NCBI RefSeq assembly: GCF_963583255.1
Contig: NC_084815.1
Coordinates: 4,219,056-4,283,055 of the forward strand
Reading direction: 5' to 3'
Length of the DNA: 64,000 nucleotides
Source of the DNA: Pyrus communis
Taxonomy: Eukaryota; Streptophyta; Magnoliopsida; Rosales; Rosaceae
Below, in pieces: positions 12,206 to 24,249 of this stretch. Both the position numbers and the translations under genes were made by a program. The notes below the pieces were generated by a model. It was not told the DNA's origin. It saw only the letters and a program-made list of their open reading frames with translations, and did no database searches. How positions within the stretch are numbered: position 1 is the stretch's first letter; every line of letters starts with the position of its first letter.

Positions 12206-13656
12206 GATTCAAATTGAACAAAAATTCTGGCTCATAACACACAGAGTAATCTACTTGCCCTCTATTCCGTCCTCAGTTCTCCGTGGACATGCTTATCTCT
12301 GTCAAAACAAGATGAATAAAGACTTATTAAAGTATTTCACATACTATGAATGAAATACTTTCTAAAGAGTGTATTATTTAGCTCTAGTCCAAAGTCCAGA
12401 GAAATGACAAATAACAAGGGTATCAAGAATGTTTCATGCAACCTCCAGTTGCTTTGTGATATCAAAAGAACTCAGAAAAGCTTCTTGCTTGGCAGCAGGA
12501 GATTCCCAATCTCTTACAGTTGACGACCTATAAATATCTCCACTTTTCCATAGTAGCTTCGAAAATGCTCTTCAAGCACTTATAATATCAGCAAATCGAT
12601 TACTGGGATAAAATTGGAATTTGTTTTACCAATGAGTATTTCAGCATACCACCAAGGCACAGTAAAGACCCTCTTGAAACTATTGGTAAATCATGAATCC
12701 GACAATTATAAGATCACTTGCTTTTTATAAAACTTTAGTATGCATATCAACGTTCAAGTTTTATTACTGCATAGATGTTATGTAGCAATGACAGAGTTCA
12801 TCTTAAAAGGAAGCAAGGAAATTATGGAGATTGAAGAAGCAATCATGCATCCTGCAAAAAATTTAAAATAATATGTAAAGTTTTCAACTTCAAAAGAGAG
12901 ATGAAACATGGAACATATGGATTTTCCTTTTCCGACTTTTCGACCGTCACATAGGCAAATTCAGATGTATAAACACATCCGGCAAGATAAGGACAATCCA
13001 AGATCAATTCAGAACTGTGCTTTGACTAAAACCCACATTCCTCATTTGCACTAAAAATACTAAGTTCAAAAATTTACAGAGAGGACATTAAAAGCAACCA
13101 GCTTTCTCAATCAATCCAAAGAAACAAAAAAGGCACCATAATAGTAGTACAACAACAAGCATACCCCAATTCACAATTGCACCCAAAAACCCAACAAAAA
13201 TTCAAATTAACCTTACCAAAATCTACCTTAGAGATATAGAGAGAGAGAGAGAGAGAGCAAACAAATTCAAATAAAAATATTCAACCCAGATATGCAAATT
13301 TTAAACTAAAATCTGGGTTGTTGCCAAAAACTAACTTTCCCTTCATCTAAAATAGCAGTGCAAATAAATCCAGGCACAATAAAAAAAATGAAAAAAAAAA
13401 TCCCCGTTCCTCTCGGGAAACCCAAATACTAATCAAAAGAAAAAACAAAACCCACAACATAAATTACAAAGAAGAAACCAAAACACAGATTCCCAGTTGA
13501 AATTTCAAACCCAAACCACCATTTCATGCAAAATTAGACAACTGGGTCTCCCTCCCAATTGCTAAAACAGACAAAGAACCCAGATTGCAACCCAAAAACA
13601 ACACCAAAAACAATAACAGAATCGAACAGCGAGCCCAGAAGCAACACGCGGATTAC
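12206..13656 (-). other. Probable 5'-leader intron of SINAT
   Basis: No coding potential. It contains a short (GA)n run near 13235-13256 and A-rich tracts. A leader intron would run from a donor at 13656 (GTAATC on the minus strand) to an acceptor just upstream of the first coding exon. Confidence 0.4.
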
Positions 13657-13770
13657 CCGGATATGGAGAATTGAAGAAAATGGGAGTGCCTTGCTCGTAT
13701 CGGTGCTGGCTATCGATGGCCTCTGTTGTCTCTATGCTTCAGAATCACTTAAGAAAATGCGCTTTTGTTT
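13657..13770 (-). promoter_or_regulatory. Possible 5' leader exon of SINAT
   Basis: On the minus strand a moderately GC-rich block ends with CCGG followed by the donor-like GTAATC at 13656-13651. Leader introns are common in SINAT genes. There is no direct evidence of transcription. Confidence 0.3.
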
Positions 13771-16394
13771 TTGTTTCTTGTGTGTTTTTAAAGTAAACTA
13801 TTTGATTTCTGTCTTGGGATTTATAATTACTTACACAGTGTATTTGGATAAGGAAATTTAGTATGAAGGAATTTCAAAATGACCAAAATAAAAATTGCAG
13901 AACTTTGTTTTTTTTAGAATGTATATATATTTTTGTTGTTTGATTAACCTAGAATAACAATAAAAGTTGAATACAAAATTAATTTTGTGTATAGAATCAT
14001 TCATATATAAATGAAATATAGTTAGAAAATGTGTTAGCAGTGGCGGTGGCAAGGATGATGGTAAGTGGTGGCAGAGGTGATGGTAGTGGGTGGTGGTGGC
14101 AACAGTTGGGGGCCACAATAGTATGTGGTTGTGGCGGCAACCGTAATGGTGATGAAAAATGATGGTGCATGGGGATGGTGGTGGTGGTAGATGCTGGTGA
14201 TATGTTGTGGTGGTCGGAGTTTTTTTATATTTTTTTATTTTTAAACTCTAATCATAGGAGTTTGGAAATGGTACCTAAAGAATTTAAACTTAAAATTGGA
14301 GGTCTCGAATTTTTTTTTTTTTTCACATGCGGAAATTTTATATTTTTATATTTATGAATCTAATTAAGGGAATTAGTACCTGTCAATTTATAAATTCTAA
14401 TTCTTGTCTAATTTTTAATTTTATTTTCCTCATACAAATATTATGTATATTTTATGGGACCAACTAGTAATACCTTGTAGTGGTATGTTTTTTAGGTGAT
14501 GCAAGGGAGACTATCTACTTTAATTATATTTTGTAAATCACATGATATAGTAGTTAATGATCGAATTCTTCTTTAAATGATGGGGCATTTTGATATAAGC
14601 GCCTCATTTTTTAATTTTTTAGACTAAACATACACTCCTTTTGAAAATTTGATCAAACATTTTCCTAAAATTTTGGTTATTAATTTCAATTTTTCACAAC
14701 TTTTCCTAGACATTTCATTTTTTTTTCCTCTTATCCCTATATTTATGCATTTATTATCCATCTCTATGCATTTTTTTTTTATTGTTTGTTATAATTTTAC
14801 TTCTTTTTTTTTGTGTGAATATAGTAGAATATTTATAAAAAAAATCGTCATATTTTATTATTTGGAAGACCCAACACATAATAAAGATTTGTTTGATTAT
14901 ATAGATACATCTAGTTACCTATAATATGGACACATTTAGTTTTATAGCCGATTTGATTTCTTTGTATGTCTCGATACATTTGGAATGTAAATGTACCAAA
15001 AGGGTTATCTGATAGAGACATTTGGTTTTGTGGTACATTTGTGATAGTTTGTTCATTTGGTCTTTTGGTACATTTGAAATCTAAACGTACCAAAAGGGTT
15101 ACCTGACAATGGGCACATTTGGTTTTATAGTACATTTGAAATTTTGGTACATTTGGTTTCTCTATACATTTGAAATCTAAACGTACCAAAAGGGTTACAT
15201 AACAATGGGGTTTTATGGTACATTTGAATTTTTGGTGCATTTGGTTTGTCAATACATTTGAAATCTAAACGTACCAAAAGTCGATATTTTTGTTCTCAAA
15301 TGTATCATAAGTTTTAAGTATATTTTTTTATATATCTATACGTGAAAATATATATATTGAAGACTTTTTATTGAGACATTTTTAATAGAAAGAGAATTTT
15401 TTTTTTTTAAATACTGATAATAAGGTAATGAGGAATTAGTTAATTAATTTTTTATTTTATTTTAAAATGTCATTTAATGCGTAGAATGGGATTGACGAAA
15501 TTAAATTCTTATATTATAGGCAATTAGTTGCTAAACTACCTTATGCCTTTATATAAATGCATTTAAATTAATGACATGAAAATTAAATAAATAGAAAATT
15601 ATTGAGGTGGCAATTGATCAAAACACCTTAATCAAATTTTTAAAAGAGATGAATGTTTAATCTAACAACTATAGAAAAGATGTAGGGTATTCTAATTTTC
15701 CCTTAAATGATTAAAGAAAAATATTTAGTCATCAATCACCACAACATATGGTCTATAAAATATGGTCTAAAAACATAATTTTACGAAAATATATATTATT
15801 GTATTAAAAGTTTGTTTTATGAGAAAAAAAAATAGTGAGATGTTTTCTATAATTATTAATTCATGAATTTTTGTTTAAATTTAATTTTACCTAATGAGTG
15901 GACCAATTGCGCCTCAACCCGCACGCGACGTTTGAATATATTCCAGTCCCTTCTGTTTTTTTTTCAAGCACGTTGACGGCCTTTAGCTTTTTGTTTCTAG
16001 AATGGCTCACTTTTTTCCAAGGATGAAATTTGAATTTCCCACTTCACACAGCACACAAGTCACAAAGAGACTTGGGTGAATATAAAGTCTTATTTTTAAA
16101 TTTCGGGTTTAAGTCACTCCCTACCCCAAAGTAAAGTACACAAAAACATTTCTTTTTGTCTATGATAGTTTTAATTTTGATAGTATCATGTCAACAAGCT
16201 GTGATATCACAACACTAACACACCATTTGGTGCATTGATGTACACAATAAGAGAAGTAAAAAAATCTAAAAATGCTTTTACTATTTGGAGAACTTTTGCA
16301 ATTTGTACATTGTAATTATATAATATACTTTTTCATTTTGGTTAGGGTTAGAAAAAGAAGTCAAAACTGATTTTGTTGTTCATTCAAAAGAATC
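13771..16394. other. AT-rich intergenic DNA
   Basis: No gene supported. It holds a GGT-rich block (14035-14220, similar in composition to copies A and B of the GGT repeat), many A/T homopolymers, and a four-unit tandem array (14935-15290) described separately. The short open frames are low-complexity. Confidence 0.6.
14935..15290. repeat. Imperfect tandem array, about 95-bp period
   Basis: The phrase GTACCAAAAG occurs at 14993, 15088, 15183 and 15271 (spacings 95, 95, 88), each embedded in units containing ACATTTGGTTT, TACATTTGAAATCTAAACG and GGGTTA. Within each unit the ACATTTG motif is itself repeated about every 25 bp, so the array has two levels of periodicity. A 113-residue open frame on the minus strand is made only of these repeats. 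Confidence 0.8.
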
Positions 16395-16753
16395 AGTTGT
16401 AAAATAAAATAATTGAGCATTTGATAAACTATATTTTAGAAAGTGCTGTGAATATAAAACGTAGTGTAAAAGTGTTTAGTAAATTTTAGTGTAAGTGATA
16501 CAATTTGTGTTAATGACAAAAATAGACATGGTAGTGGTGGTGGCGGCGATAGTGGTGAAGACGACATTGTTGATGATGGCAGCGACAATGGCAGGGTATG
16601 GTGTTGAGGCCAATAGTAGGGTGCGGTAGTTATGGTATTGAGGTAGCAGTGGTGGCGATTGTGGCAGTAGTAGCCTATTCGGTGGTGGCGGTGGAGTAAG
16701 ACTAGTAGTTGCAAGTGTGAGGTTTTATCATAAAAAATTTCGGTGATGCTAAA
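16395..16753. repeat. GGT-rich dispersed repeat, copy B (interrupted by Cassandra)
   Basis: Begins with an AT-rich lead-in homologous to that of copy A at 7860-7990, followed by GGT/GGC-rich sequence (16530-16700). The Cassandra element is inserted at its right end, after 16753; sequence resumes at 17397. Confidence 0.6.
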
Positions 16754-16827
16754 TGTGACATCCCACATCGCCCAGGGGAGCGATCCTTAAATGTATATTC
16801 CCATCCCTACCTAGCACGAGGTCTTTT

Positions 16828-16934
16828 GGGAGCTCACTGGTTTCGGGTTCCGTAGGAACTCCGAAGTTAAGCAAGAAGGGGGCTAGAGCAATCCCATGAT
16901 GGGTGACCCACTAGGAAGTTGCTCGTGAGTTCCC
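16828..16934 (+). ncRNA. 5S rRNA-derived domain in Cassandra LTR 1
   Basis: Contains the conserved 5S core AACTCCGAAGTTAAGC and the later GATGGGTGACC...GGGAAG-like block (here CACTAGGAAG), i.e. the internal RNA polymerase III control region. It is part of a retrotransposon LTR, not a ribosomal gene. Confidence 0.8.
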
Positions 16935-17181
16935 AAAAACAAAACCGTGAGGGAATGGTAAGCCCAAAGCAGACAATATCGTGCTACAGTGGTGGAGTGG
17001 GCCCGGGAAGTGATTCGCCCCAGACCGGGGTGTGACAATTTGGTATCAGAGCCTAACCCTGGTCGTGGTGTGCCGACGAGGACGTCGGGCCCCTAAGGGG
17101 GGTGGATTGTGACATCCCACATCGCCCAGGGGAGCGATCCTTAAATGTATATTCCCATCCCTACCTAGCACGAGGCCTTTT

Positions 17182-17288
17182 GGGAGCTCACTGGCTTCGG
17201 GTTCCGTAGGAACTCCGAAGTTAAGCGAGAAGGGGGCTAGAGCAATCCCATGATGGGTGACCCACTGGGAAGTTGCTCGTGAGTTCCC
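17182..17288 (+). ncRNA. 5S rRNA-derived domain in Cassandra LTR 2
   Basis: Same domain as in LTR 1, with AACTCCGAAGTTAAGC and GATGGGTGACCCACTGGGAAG-type text; slightly closer to canonical 5S at the positions where the two LTRs differ. Confidence 0.8.
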
Positions 17289-17396
17289 AAAAACAAAACC
17301 GTGAGGGAATGGTAAGCCCAAAGCGGACAATATCGTGCTACAGTGGTGGAGTGGGCCCGGGAAGTGATTCGCCCCGGACCGGGATGTGACACTAAA

Positions 17397-20300
17397 TGCC
17401 ATATATTAATTGTATACTTTTTTTGTCATATGCCCACCGATGCAGGATCCTATTCTCCAACTGTTTTAAAGTCTAAACAATAAACAATTACATTAAATTT
17501 ATTTAAACCACCGAAAGATGATTTTGAACTTAAGTGCAGAAGGTAGTGCAAACTACTCTAACTAACTTAACTAAACTGATATAGGCATCGTTTGATTTTT
17601 TTTATAAGCGTCTCATCTTCAAATGTTTCTGGTGAAAGCCCTTGCATTATAATAAAAATAACATTGTTGTGTGTGAAAAAACAAGAAGAAGAAACTACAT
17701 ATTGTCAAGACGTCTAGATGATAAAAGACCAAGTCATGCAAAGACTACATAATTCATAAACACAATCCTCTAAATACACAGGTTTAAAATCCTCTAACAC
17801 TCTTGTTAAATTCACGGCGCTACACAAGTTTGTTAAGATAACTAATATTGATTCGTTAATGTCAATGCAAGTTTTGGTACCAGGACTGATGTCGAGGAAA
17901 GGAAATTTAAGATGGTTGCTAAGTAGAAAACATTTCACACATAATCATTCCTTAAACATGATTAATTTGATATAATTTCTTTTCTCCAACCTTAAAGCAC
18001 GAAAAAGATAATCCAAAATTTAGTTTGACTGCTTCTAGGAACTTTGGAAGTTTGTATGTATTTTCACCTTTTCACCATTTGGGTATTGACTGCTTCTTAC
18101 AAGAGCCTGTTTCAGAATGTATTTTTGCTCACCACCCTTAAATGATGGTAATGCTTACCACCTTATTTATTATCATTGGATAAGTTTAAATTTTGAGCTT
18201 TGCGTATATCCACTATACAAATCTCGAAATTTAAACTCATTTAACGATGATAAATAAGATAGTGAGTGTCACGATCACTTGAGACTAGTGAGTAAAAATA
18301 TTCCAACATGAAAGTAGTAATTTGGGAGTTGTGTTGTTGTCTTGTGAGACCAGAGTTGTTGGGGTGCAATGCAATCATACAAACAATATTTGGAGCCTTG
18401 GAGGGTGGTCCTGTCAAAAATATATGCAACAAACCCACATATTACGCATACAATATTTAACCATACAAGGTTAAATAGTACTTAATAATGGCTTCAGCAT
18501 TCACCAGAAACATGGACCACACCACCTTGGCACGTCCTTGGTTGATTCTAGGAAACATCAAAATTTTGTTTATTACAAGCAATATTACTATTCTAAAATA
18601 TATCAAGAAAAAGAAATAAGGAAACATGGGTGGGTTGAACTTGGGACATAGTAGGTCGAAGAGGAAAGCTTTATCCACTGCAACAATTCACCACTTGCAA
18701 CAATATCGTACTTTAAGGAGAGGAGAATTGCACTAAGCAACATGGTTTATTAGTCAAGACTAAATGTTGAACTCAACACAGCTTTTATTTTGCTAAGCAA
18801 TAGAATGGGTCAGTCATGTAAATAGGTATCTAACTCAATATAATATTTGTTGTTTTCAATGTGAGTCAATCTTAAAACATTTCACTTACATTTGAAGATG
18901 AATATCCTTAGATTATATAGTGTTTGTTAGTAAGATCGACCATCAAATATTGGATCTTAGTGAAACGTTAGTTGCACAATAATTAATTAAGTACTCGATT
19001 CGAGCAAGTTCCAAACATTAATTTTACTTATATAAGATAATGTTCTCGAGTAGATAATTGGCCATTAATATTAACAAAAATTGGTCATATCTTATGTTCC
19101 TACTCTAGTATCTGCTTCAACTATATAAAAATGAGAATATTAGGTAACCTCTTTGATATTAAAAAGAAAAATTAATGGGTAGGTAAACCATGCATTATGT
19201 ATTGCAATGGTTGATAAACTTTGTAGGGCCACGCGGGTTCACTAGCAATATCGCTGATAGTGTCTCAACATGATCATCTATTATCAGGTGTCACAAAATG
19301 TCTCGGTGATATTAACAATGAAATATCTTATTTATAAGTTGTATTGTATTTTGTCATATACTCGACGTGGGACTCTATTCTCCAACAATGATTTCAAACT
19401 ACGATTTGGTAGTAGATTCCATTTATCAAAATAGGCAGATTACACAACATGCAAGCAAGGCATTATAAGGCAGTACCATAGTCAATTACATTCAGTTAAT
19501 AACAAATTCGAAATGAAATTGGGTGGATCCTCAAACTAGGAACAGGAAGATAAAGTCGTTGTATAGAGCATAGTGTGCTAGATGATGTGCAATACCATTA
19601 GCTTGGTGACGTGTATGGGTAACCAAAGCTCCAGTGATCCTGAGAAGCAAAGCCTCCGAATCTTAATTTGCCTACATGACAAATTTGTTTAGACTATTTA
19701 CAAAGCTTTGGGTGCAACTAAACCTATTTAACGCAATGCGACCGGCTCTCAAATATTGAGAGTTTGGATTTACAAACATATGTCGATTCAATGTTATTTA
19801 TGCTTTTTATTTTGTTTCTAATGTAATTGATATTGGTGGAGCATTCAAATATAGGAATCCGAGTACGAAGATGAATACTTAGTGGAGTTTACCAATTCGT
19901 AATCAAAATTAAAGTAAGGAGTCGAATTCTGGTTATGGTGTATATGTATATTAAACATAGAGAAGTCGGTACTAGTATTACTTTGATAACAAAAAAACTC
20001 TAATAAACAACTTCGACATGAATAACTCTACCTATTCAAGCTCCTAATCGGTTCAATTGCTCCTTAATTCAAATTCTTTCATTCCGGTGACGAATTAGTA
20101 AACAAGCCATATATATGACTTGAGGTATAAAGCCAAGTCTCACTATTTTGAAATTTGAGCTTTTAAAATTGACATATTCGTATAGGTTGGTGTTATCCAC
20201 TCACCCCTCTCAATTTTTAGCTATCGAATTGAATGAATTAAAGATAATCAAATAAAAAAAAATCAACAGAATATGTACAAAAGGTAAAGTGTAGTGTGCA

Positions 20301-20621
20301 ATAATGGTCAAACTAAATATCGAGTGATCACATTAACAACGTACATGGTGGTCAAATATTGGCACCCTATTGAAAAGTTGACTATTTTAATAATAGGAAT
20401 TTGAATTGTGATGCAGAGAGTTAATCGCATTGCTCTATTTAACTTGGCTAGGCCGAGTTTGCAAAAGGATATAGAGTAAATCACCCTTGTGGTTTAATGC
20501 ATGTAATAAAATTTCAGTAAAAAAGGCAATAGTGTAAGAATTCACAAATTAAAGTGCTTTAAAAGTGTTCGTAAAATTTTCAAAGGTTCAGACCAAAAGG
20601 TTATTGAACCTCAACTACAAG
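17397..20621. other. Intergenic AT-rich DNA
   Basis: I see no gene, RNA gene or intact transposon. A weak match to the 147-bp MITE family may exist near 20185-20300 (GGTGTTATCCACTCACCCCT and a central GAATTGAATGAATTAAAGAT), without clear ends. Confidence 0.5.
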
Positions 20622-20800
20622 TCACTTAGTTCTACGGTCTAGTTGTATTCTATTTCACTTATAAGTGAGATGTCTTAGGTTCGATTCTTGCTAAACGCGA
20701 ATTTGAACCATATTATTATGAATAGCCCATTGTGAGACTTAGCTCACTCCCCCACCCCCTTCAGTATAGATAATATCGTTTGTTCAAAAAAAAAAAAAAA
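20622..20800 (+). mobile_element. SINE copy S1 (plus strand, with poly-A tail)
   Basis: A tRNA-like SINE: a B-box-like motif GGTTCGATTCT lies at 20678-20688, preceded by ACTTATAAGTGAGATGTCTTA, and the element ends GATAATATCGTTTGTTC followed by an A15 tail at 20786-20800. Related copies lie at 26124, 51638, 59674, 60326 and 60873. I do not know its published family name. Confidence 0.7.
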
Positions 20801-22520
20801 TAGAAGGGTGAAAAATGTAGCATTTTGTTTCACAGGCTTCTTCCTTTTCCCTCCTTTTTTTTGGGTTGCATTGTTATTCTTATGGTGGGCTTTGTTTGTT
20901 AGACTTTTTGTCTTTGGATTTGTTGGATCCTTAGTGTTCTTGGGCTTATATGGGCATTAACCCACAAGCGAGCAAAATGTGATTTACCTTAAAAAATAAA
21001 AAATAAATTAAAAGTTTATCTTTGTTTGTACCATACTTTGACCAATTCTGAAACAACCAATCACCGGTCAATGTCATACCTTCAATGATCCACTAAGGGG
21101 TTCCTGCCAAAGCACCCATGTTGAAGCACAAAAGTTTCCCTCAAACCGGGAGGCCAATCACAGTACAACACGTGTCAACGTCAAAATAAAACTCCTGGAG
21201 TCCCACATCGACCGCCGACGAAAGCCAAAGACTTTCCTAAACTATAAAAGAATACCATTCTCCTACAATTGATCCCGAATGTCATTATTGTACTTAAACT
21301 GGTCATTAGAACCTACTAATGATGAGTATGCTTAAACTTGTGTATTTGTTTAAACCCTTCACTATTGATGAGAACTTCTTTACTCCGTGGACGTAGCCAA
21401 ACTTAGGGTGAACCACATACATCTTATGTTTGCTTCCCTATCTATCTATTTACACATTATCATCACTAGGAGACTGAAGCAACCGAGCGAAAGTCACAAA
21501 CTTAACACTTTACGTTGTTCCAAAGTCTTCACTGATTTTGTGCATCAACATTTGGCGATGTTTGTGGGAACGACACTTATTCCTACTCTTTCCAGCTTTG
21601 TCAAGTTGGTTTTCATCATTCATACACTCTCTTTTGATTAGGCATCCCTCTCTATCATAGGAAGCGAAGGAAGCTACAACACGCAGAACGACACCTCCCT
21701 TGTGCCTAGTGTGAGATAACGAAGGAAAAAAAGAAAGAAGTTTGCTCTTCAGGCTAAGGTTGAAGAGCTTGAGGCTCAAAACAATAAGATAACAATAAAG
21801 AATAAGATCATCCATGAACAATATGATAAACTCTTCAAGATGCTCCACGAGGATAGGTAGACTAAATCTCACGAACCCATCGCCCACGTGGATATTAACC
21901 ATTACCTGGGTGCCCTCCAACATGAAGGGTCACCAGTCTTTAACATGAATGCTTCTAATGAGCAGTGAACTACCTATCAATGTGTTGGTCAACGCGAGAC
22001 TTCTCTCAACCCAACTACTTCGACCTGAAGTAGGAGAAGTGGAGGGAGGCCTCATTGCTGAAGGAGTAAAAGGATCGAAGGCTGTTTATCACGACTATCG
22101 AGACTTCTTGAGGTAGCGTCAAGAAAACCCCATCCACATAAGCTCAAAGATCAAAGATCCAAAGGTCATCAAAGGGCTCAGTCCCCTACCACAACGTAGG
22201 TCAGCCTCTAATTCAGGAAAAGAATGACAAGCCTTGGAGGGACAGGAAGGTGTAGGAGACTCGAGGGACTTCCAACGGACACGTCCTGGAAACGAGTACG
22301 GTGAATCCAAGGAAAGGCCACATGCCTTTGACCAAACTTCCATACTTCCAAAAAATAAGGGAAGCGTACGAAGGAAAGTTTTAATGGTGCCTGACTCCAC
22401 TCAGGACCCCTTTATCTTTGCATCTCCTTGAAAAAAGTGAATAGGTTGATGGCCGAATGTTAGGCCAAAATACCTGACTGGAATTAGCCAAAGCTAAGCC
22501 CTTTAACAAGGAGGATCATT

Positions 22521-23060
22521 TGCACCCCTCTACAAGGAAAAACTAAACAGAAGCTTGGTTTACAATCATATACTGGGATGAAAGATCCAATTGAGCATAT
22601 CCACATCTTCGAATCTACCATGGCATACCGAAGATACAATGATGAGGAACGACGTTTCACATTCCCCTCAACTCTCTTTAGTAGAGCTCTCAATTGGTAT
22701 TGTCGTCTTTAACCTAATATTGTGGATTCTTTCATTGAGCTAAGAAGACTCTTCGTGGCTCAACACATCTTCCAACCTGATCGCTTACACGCCACTGATG
22801 AGTTATACACCATTAGTCAGAAATCGGACGAGTCATTAGGTGAATATGTCGGTCGCTTCAGCCATGAGTAGTCTCATTGCGCTAAGGCAGATGATAAAAG
22901 AACACTCATGGCCTTCCTGGTACGCGTGCATGAATACTTCTTCAAGTACATGATCAATGTTAACACTTGGAAGACTTACTCTGAGGTGATGATGCAAGTT
23001 TACAATCATGCATTTGCCAAGGCAAGGACATAGCAAGGAAACCCTCATATGGTTAACCTC
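22521..23060 (+). pseudogene. Decayed Gypsy gag domain
   Basis: One frame reads as a retrotransposon gag domain: GMKDPIEHIHIFESTMAYRR, FPSTLFSRALNWYCRL, FIELRRLFVAQHIFQ, DESLGEYVGRFSHE. It is broken by in-frame stops at 22710, 22869 and 23031. Upstream (about 21720-21840) a Lys/Glu-rich frame with EELEAQNN resembles the coiled coil often found at the start of such gag proteins. No downstream pol is detectable. Confidence 0.75.
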
Positions 23061-23774
23061 TATCAACAAGTGGGGAGTGGAAGTCAAGTTCTACCAAGTG
23101 AGGAGGTTTTGGCCATTCAGACACCCATTGCATCCTCTCCTGCCTCTTTTAGCTACTCGCTAAGTCATCAAACGTATTCGTCTCTTGGTAAGAGGAATGA
23201 TTTTTACTCTCAGCAAGCTCATTACAATAAGAAGGATAAAGGTTCGTATCAAGACAACCAGCGGTGAACGTACCTTCAACTATTATGACCATGGGGTCAA
23301 GCCTCACTCTTTCAAAGTAGGGGACTAGGTGCTGAAGGAAATGCTATTATACGAAAGCATACACATTACAAATGTTTTGACCCTTAACCGTTTGAGATCT
23401 TTTGTAGCACAAGCCATTTGGCAAATATTTAATGAAGAGGGAATTCAAACAACTTCGTCTGAGTCATTTACATTCCCAGTACTGGAACACTTGGTCTACG
23501 CTGACCTACTTCTATACTCTAACTCAGAACTTCAACATGTGTACTTTGACACAAAGTAAGTGACACTAAGTGTTACAACCAATGTGGTTCACATATCGAA
23601 AGCATGGATTCCTTCATGCATAGCAAAACATTCATAAGCATCACTCATGTCAATCAACATAAATATCATACATTTCAACACATTCATACATATGCCAACT
23701 GAGTTTCGAAAGGGTGTCAACATACTTTTTGTCATTCGGCACTTGCTACAATGTGCCTCGACACCTTGCCCTTA

Positions 23775-24020
23775 TTCTCACCAACCAGGTGATGAAGGAA
23801 CTCACCTTCGTCTCATCAACCAGGTGATGAAAAGTACAACCCATACTCTAATATTATTTGGCAACCTGCCACTCTTATCACCAACTAGGTGATGAAGGAA
23901 CTCACCTTCGTATCACCAACCAGACGATGAAGAGTACAACTAGTACTATTAATAAACATTTTTGCCTCAGCAACTCACCATTCTTCTCACCAACTAGATG
24001 ATGAGTGGTACAACTTGTAC
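23775..24020. repeat. Repeated short palindrome inside the Gypsy-like element
   Basis: The motif TCACCAACCAGGTGATGA (5-bp inverted arms around AACCA) or a close variant occurs about five times, near 23778, 23813, 23877, 23913 and 23987, with alternating GGAACTCACC and AGTACAAC spacers. Confidence 0.7.
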
Positions 24021-24249
24021 ATGTGAACTCTTAGCATTAACAAATAATCAAAAACCCTCAAGCCTTACAGCTCAAAAGAGGGATAAGCAAGCTTAACTCA
24101 ACCCAACTGGGGGAGCACTTATGACCAACAAGGGTTATAGTCATCAACAAAGCCTTATTACAAGCCAACAAAGGCTTCAGTATCAAGCTCTTTAGCCCTC
24201 TTGCATCTGCTCTAGACATTGCCCTTCTGTAACAATGCAAACACTACAA

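Larger units (their letters stand above)
16749..17396 (+). mobile_element. Complete Cassandra TRIM retrotransposon with 5-bp target duplication
   Basis: Two 284-bp LTRs (16754-17037 and 17108-17391) start TGTGACATCCCACATCGCCC and end TGTGACA. They flank a 70-bp internal region that opens with a tRNA-iMet primer-binding site (TGGTATCAGAGCC at 17041) and ends with a purine tract (AAGGGGGGTGGAT) next to the second LTR. The target duplication CTAAA is at 16749-16753 and 17392-17396. Each LTR carries a 5S-rRNA-like domain, the hallmark of Cassandra. The element is non-coding and non-autonomous, mobilised in trans by other retrotransposons. The LTRs differ at about seven positions. Confidence 0.95.

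Noticed and set aside
14911..15252. 113-codon minus-strand frame
   Set aside because: Entirely a translation of the 95-bp tandem array.
16828..17288. Two 5S rRNA genes
   Set aside because: The 5S-like domains lie in identical positions in the two LTRs of a retrotransposon and deviate from canonical 5S; they are part of Cassandra, not ribosomal genes.
17046..17402. 118-codon minus-strand frame
   Set aside because: Runs antisense across the Cassandra LTR; no protein similarity and explained by the non-coding element.
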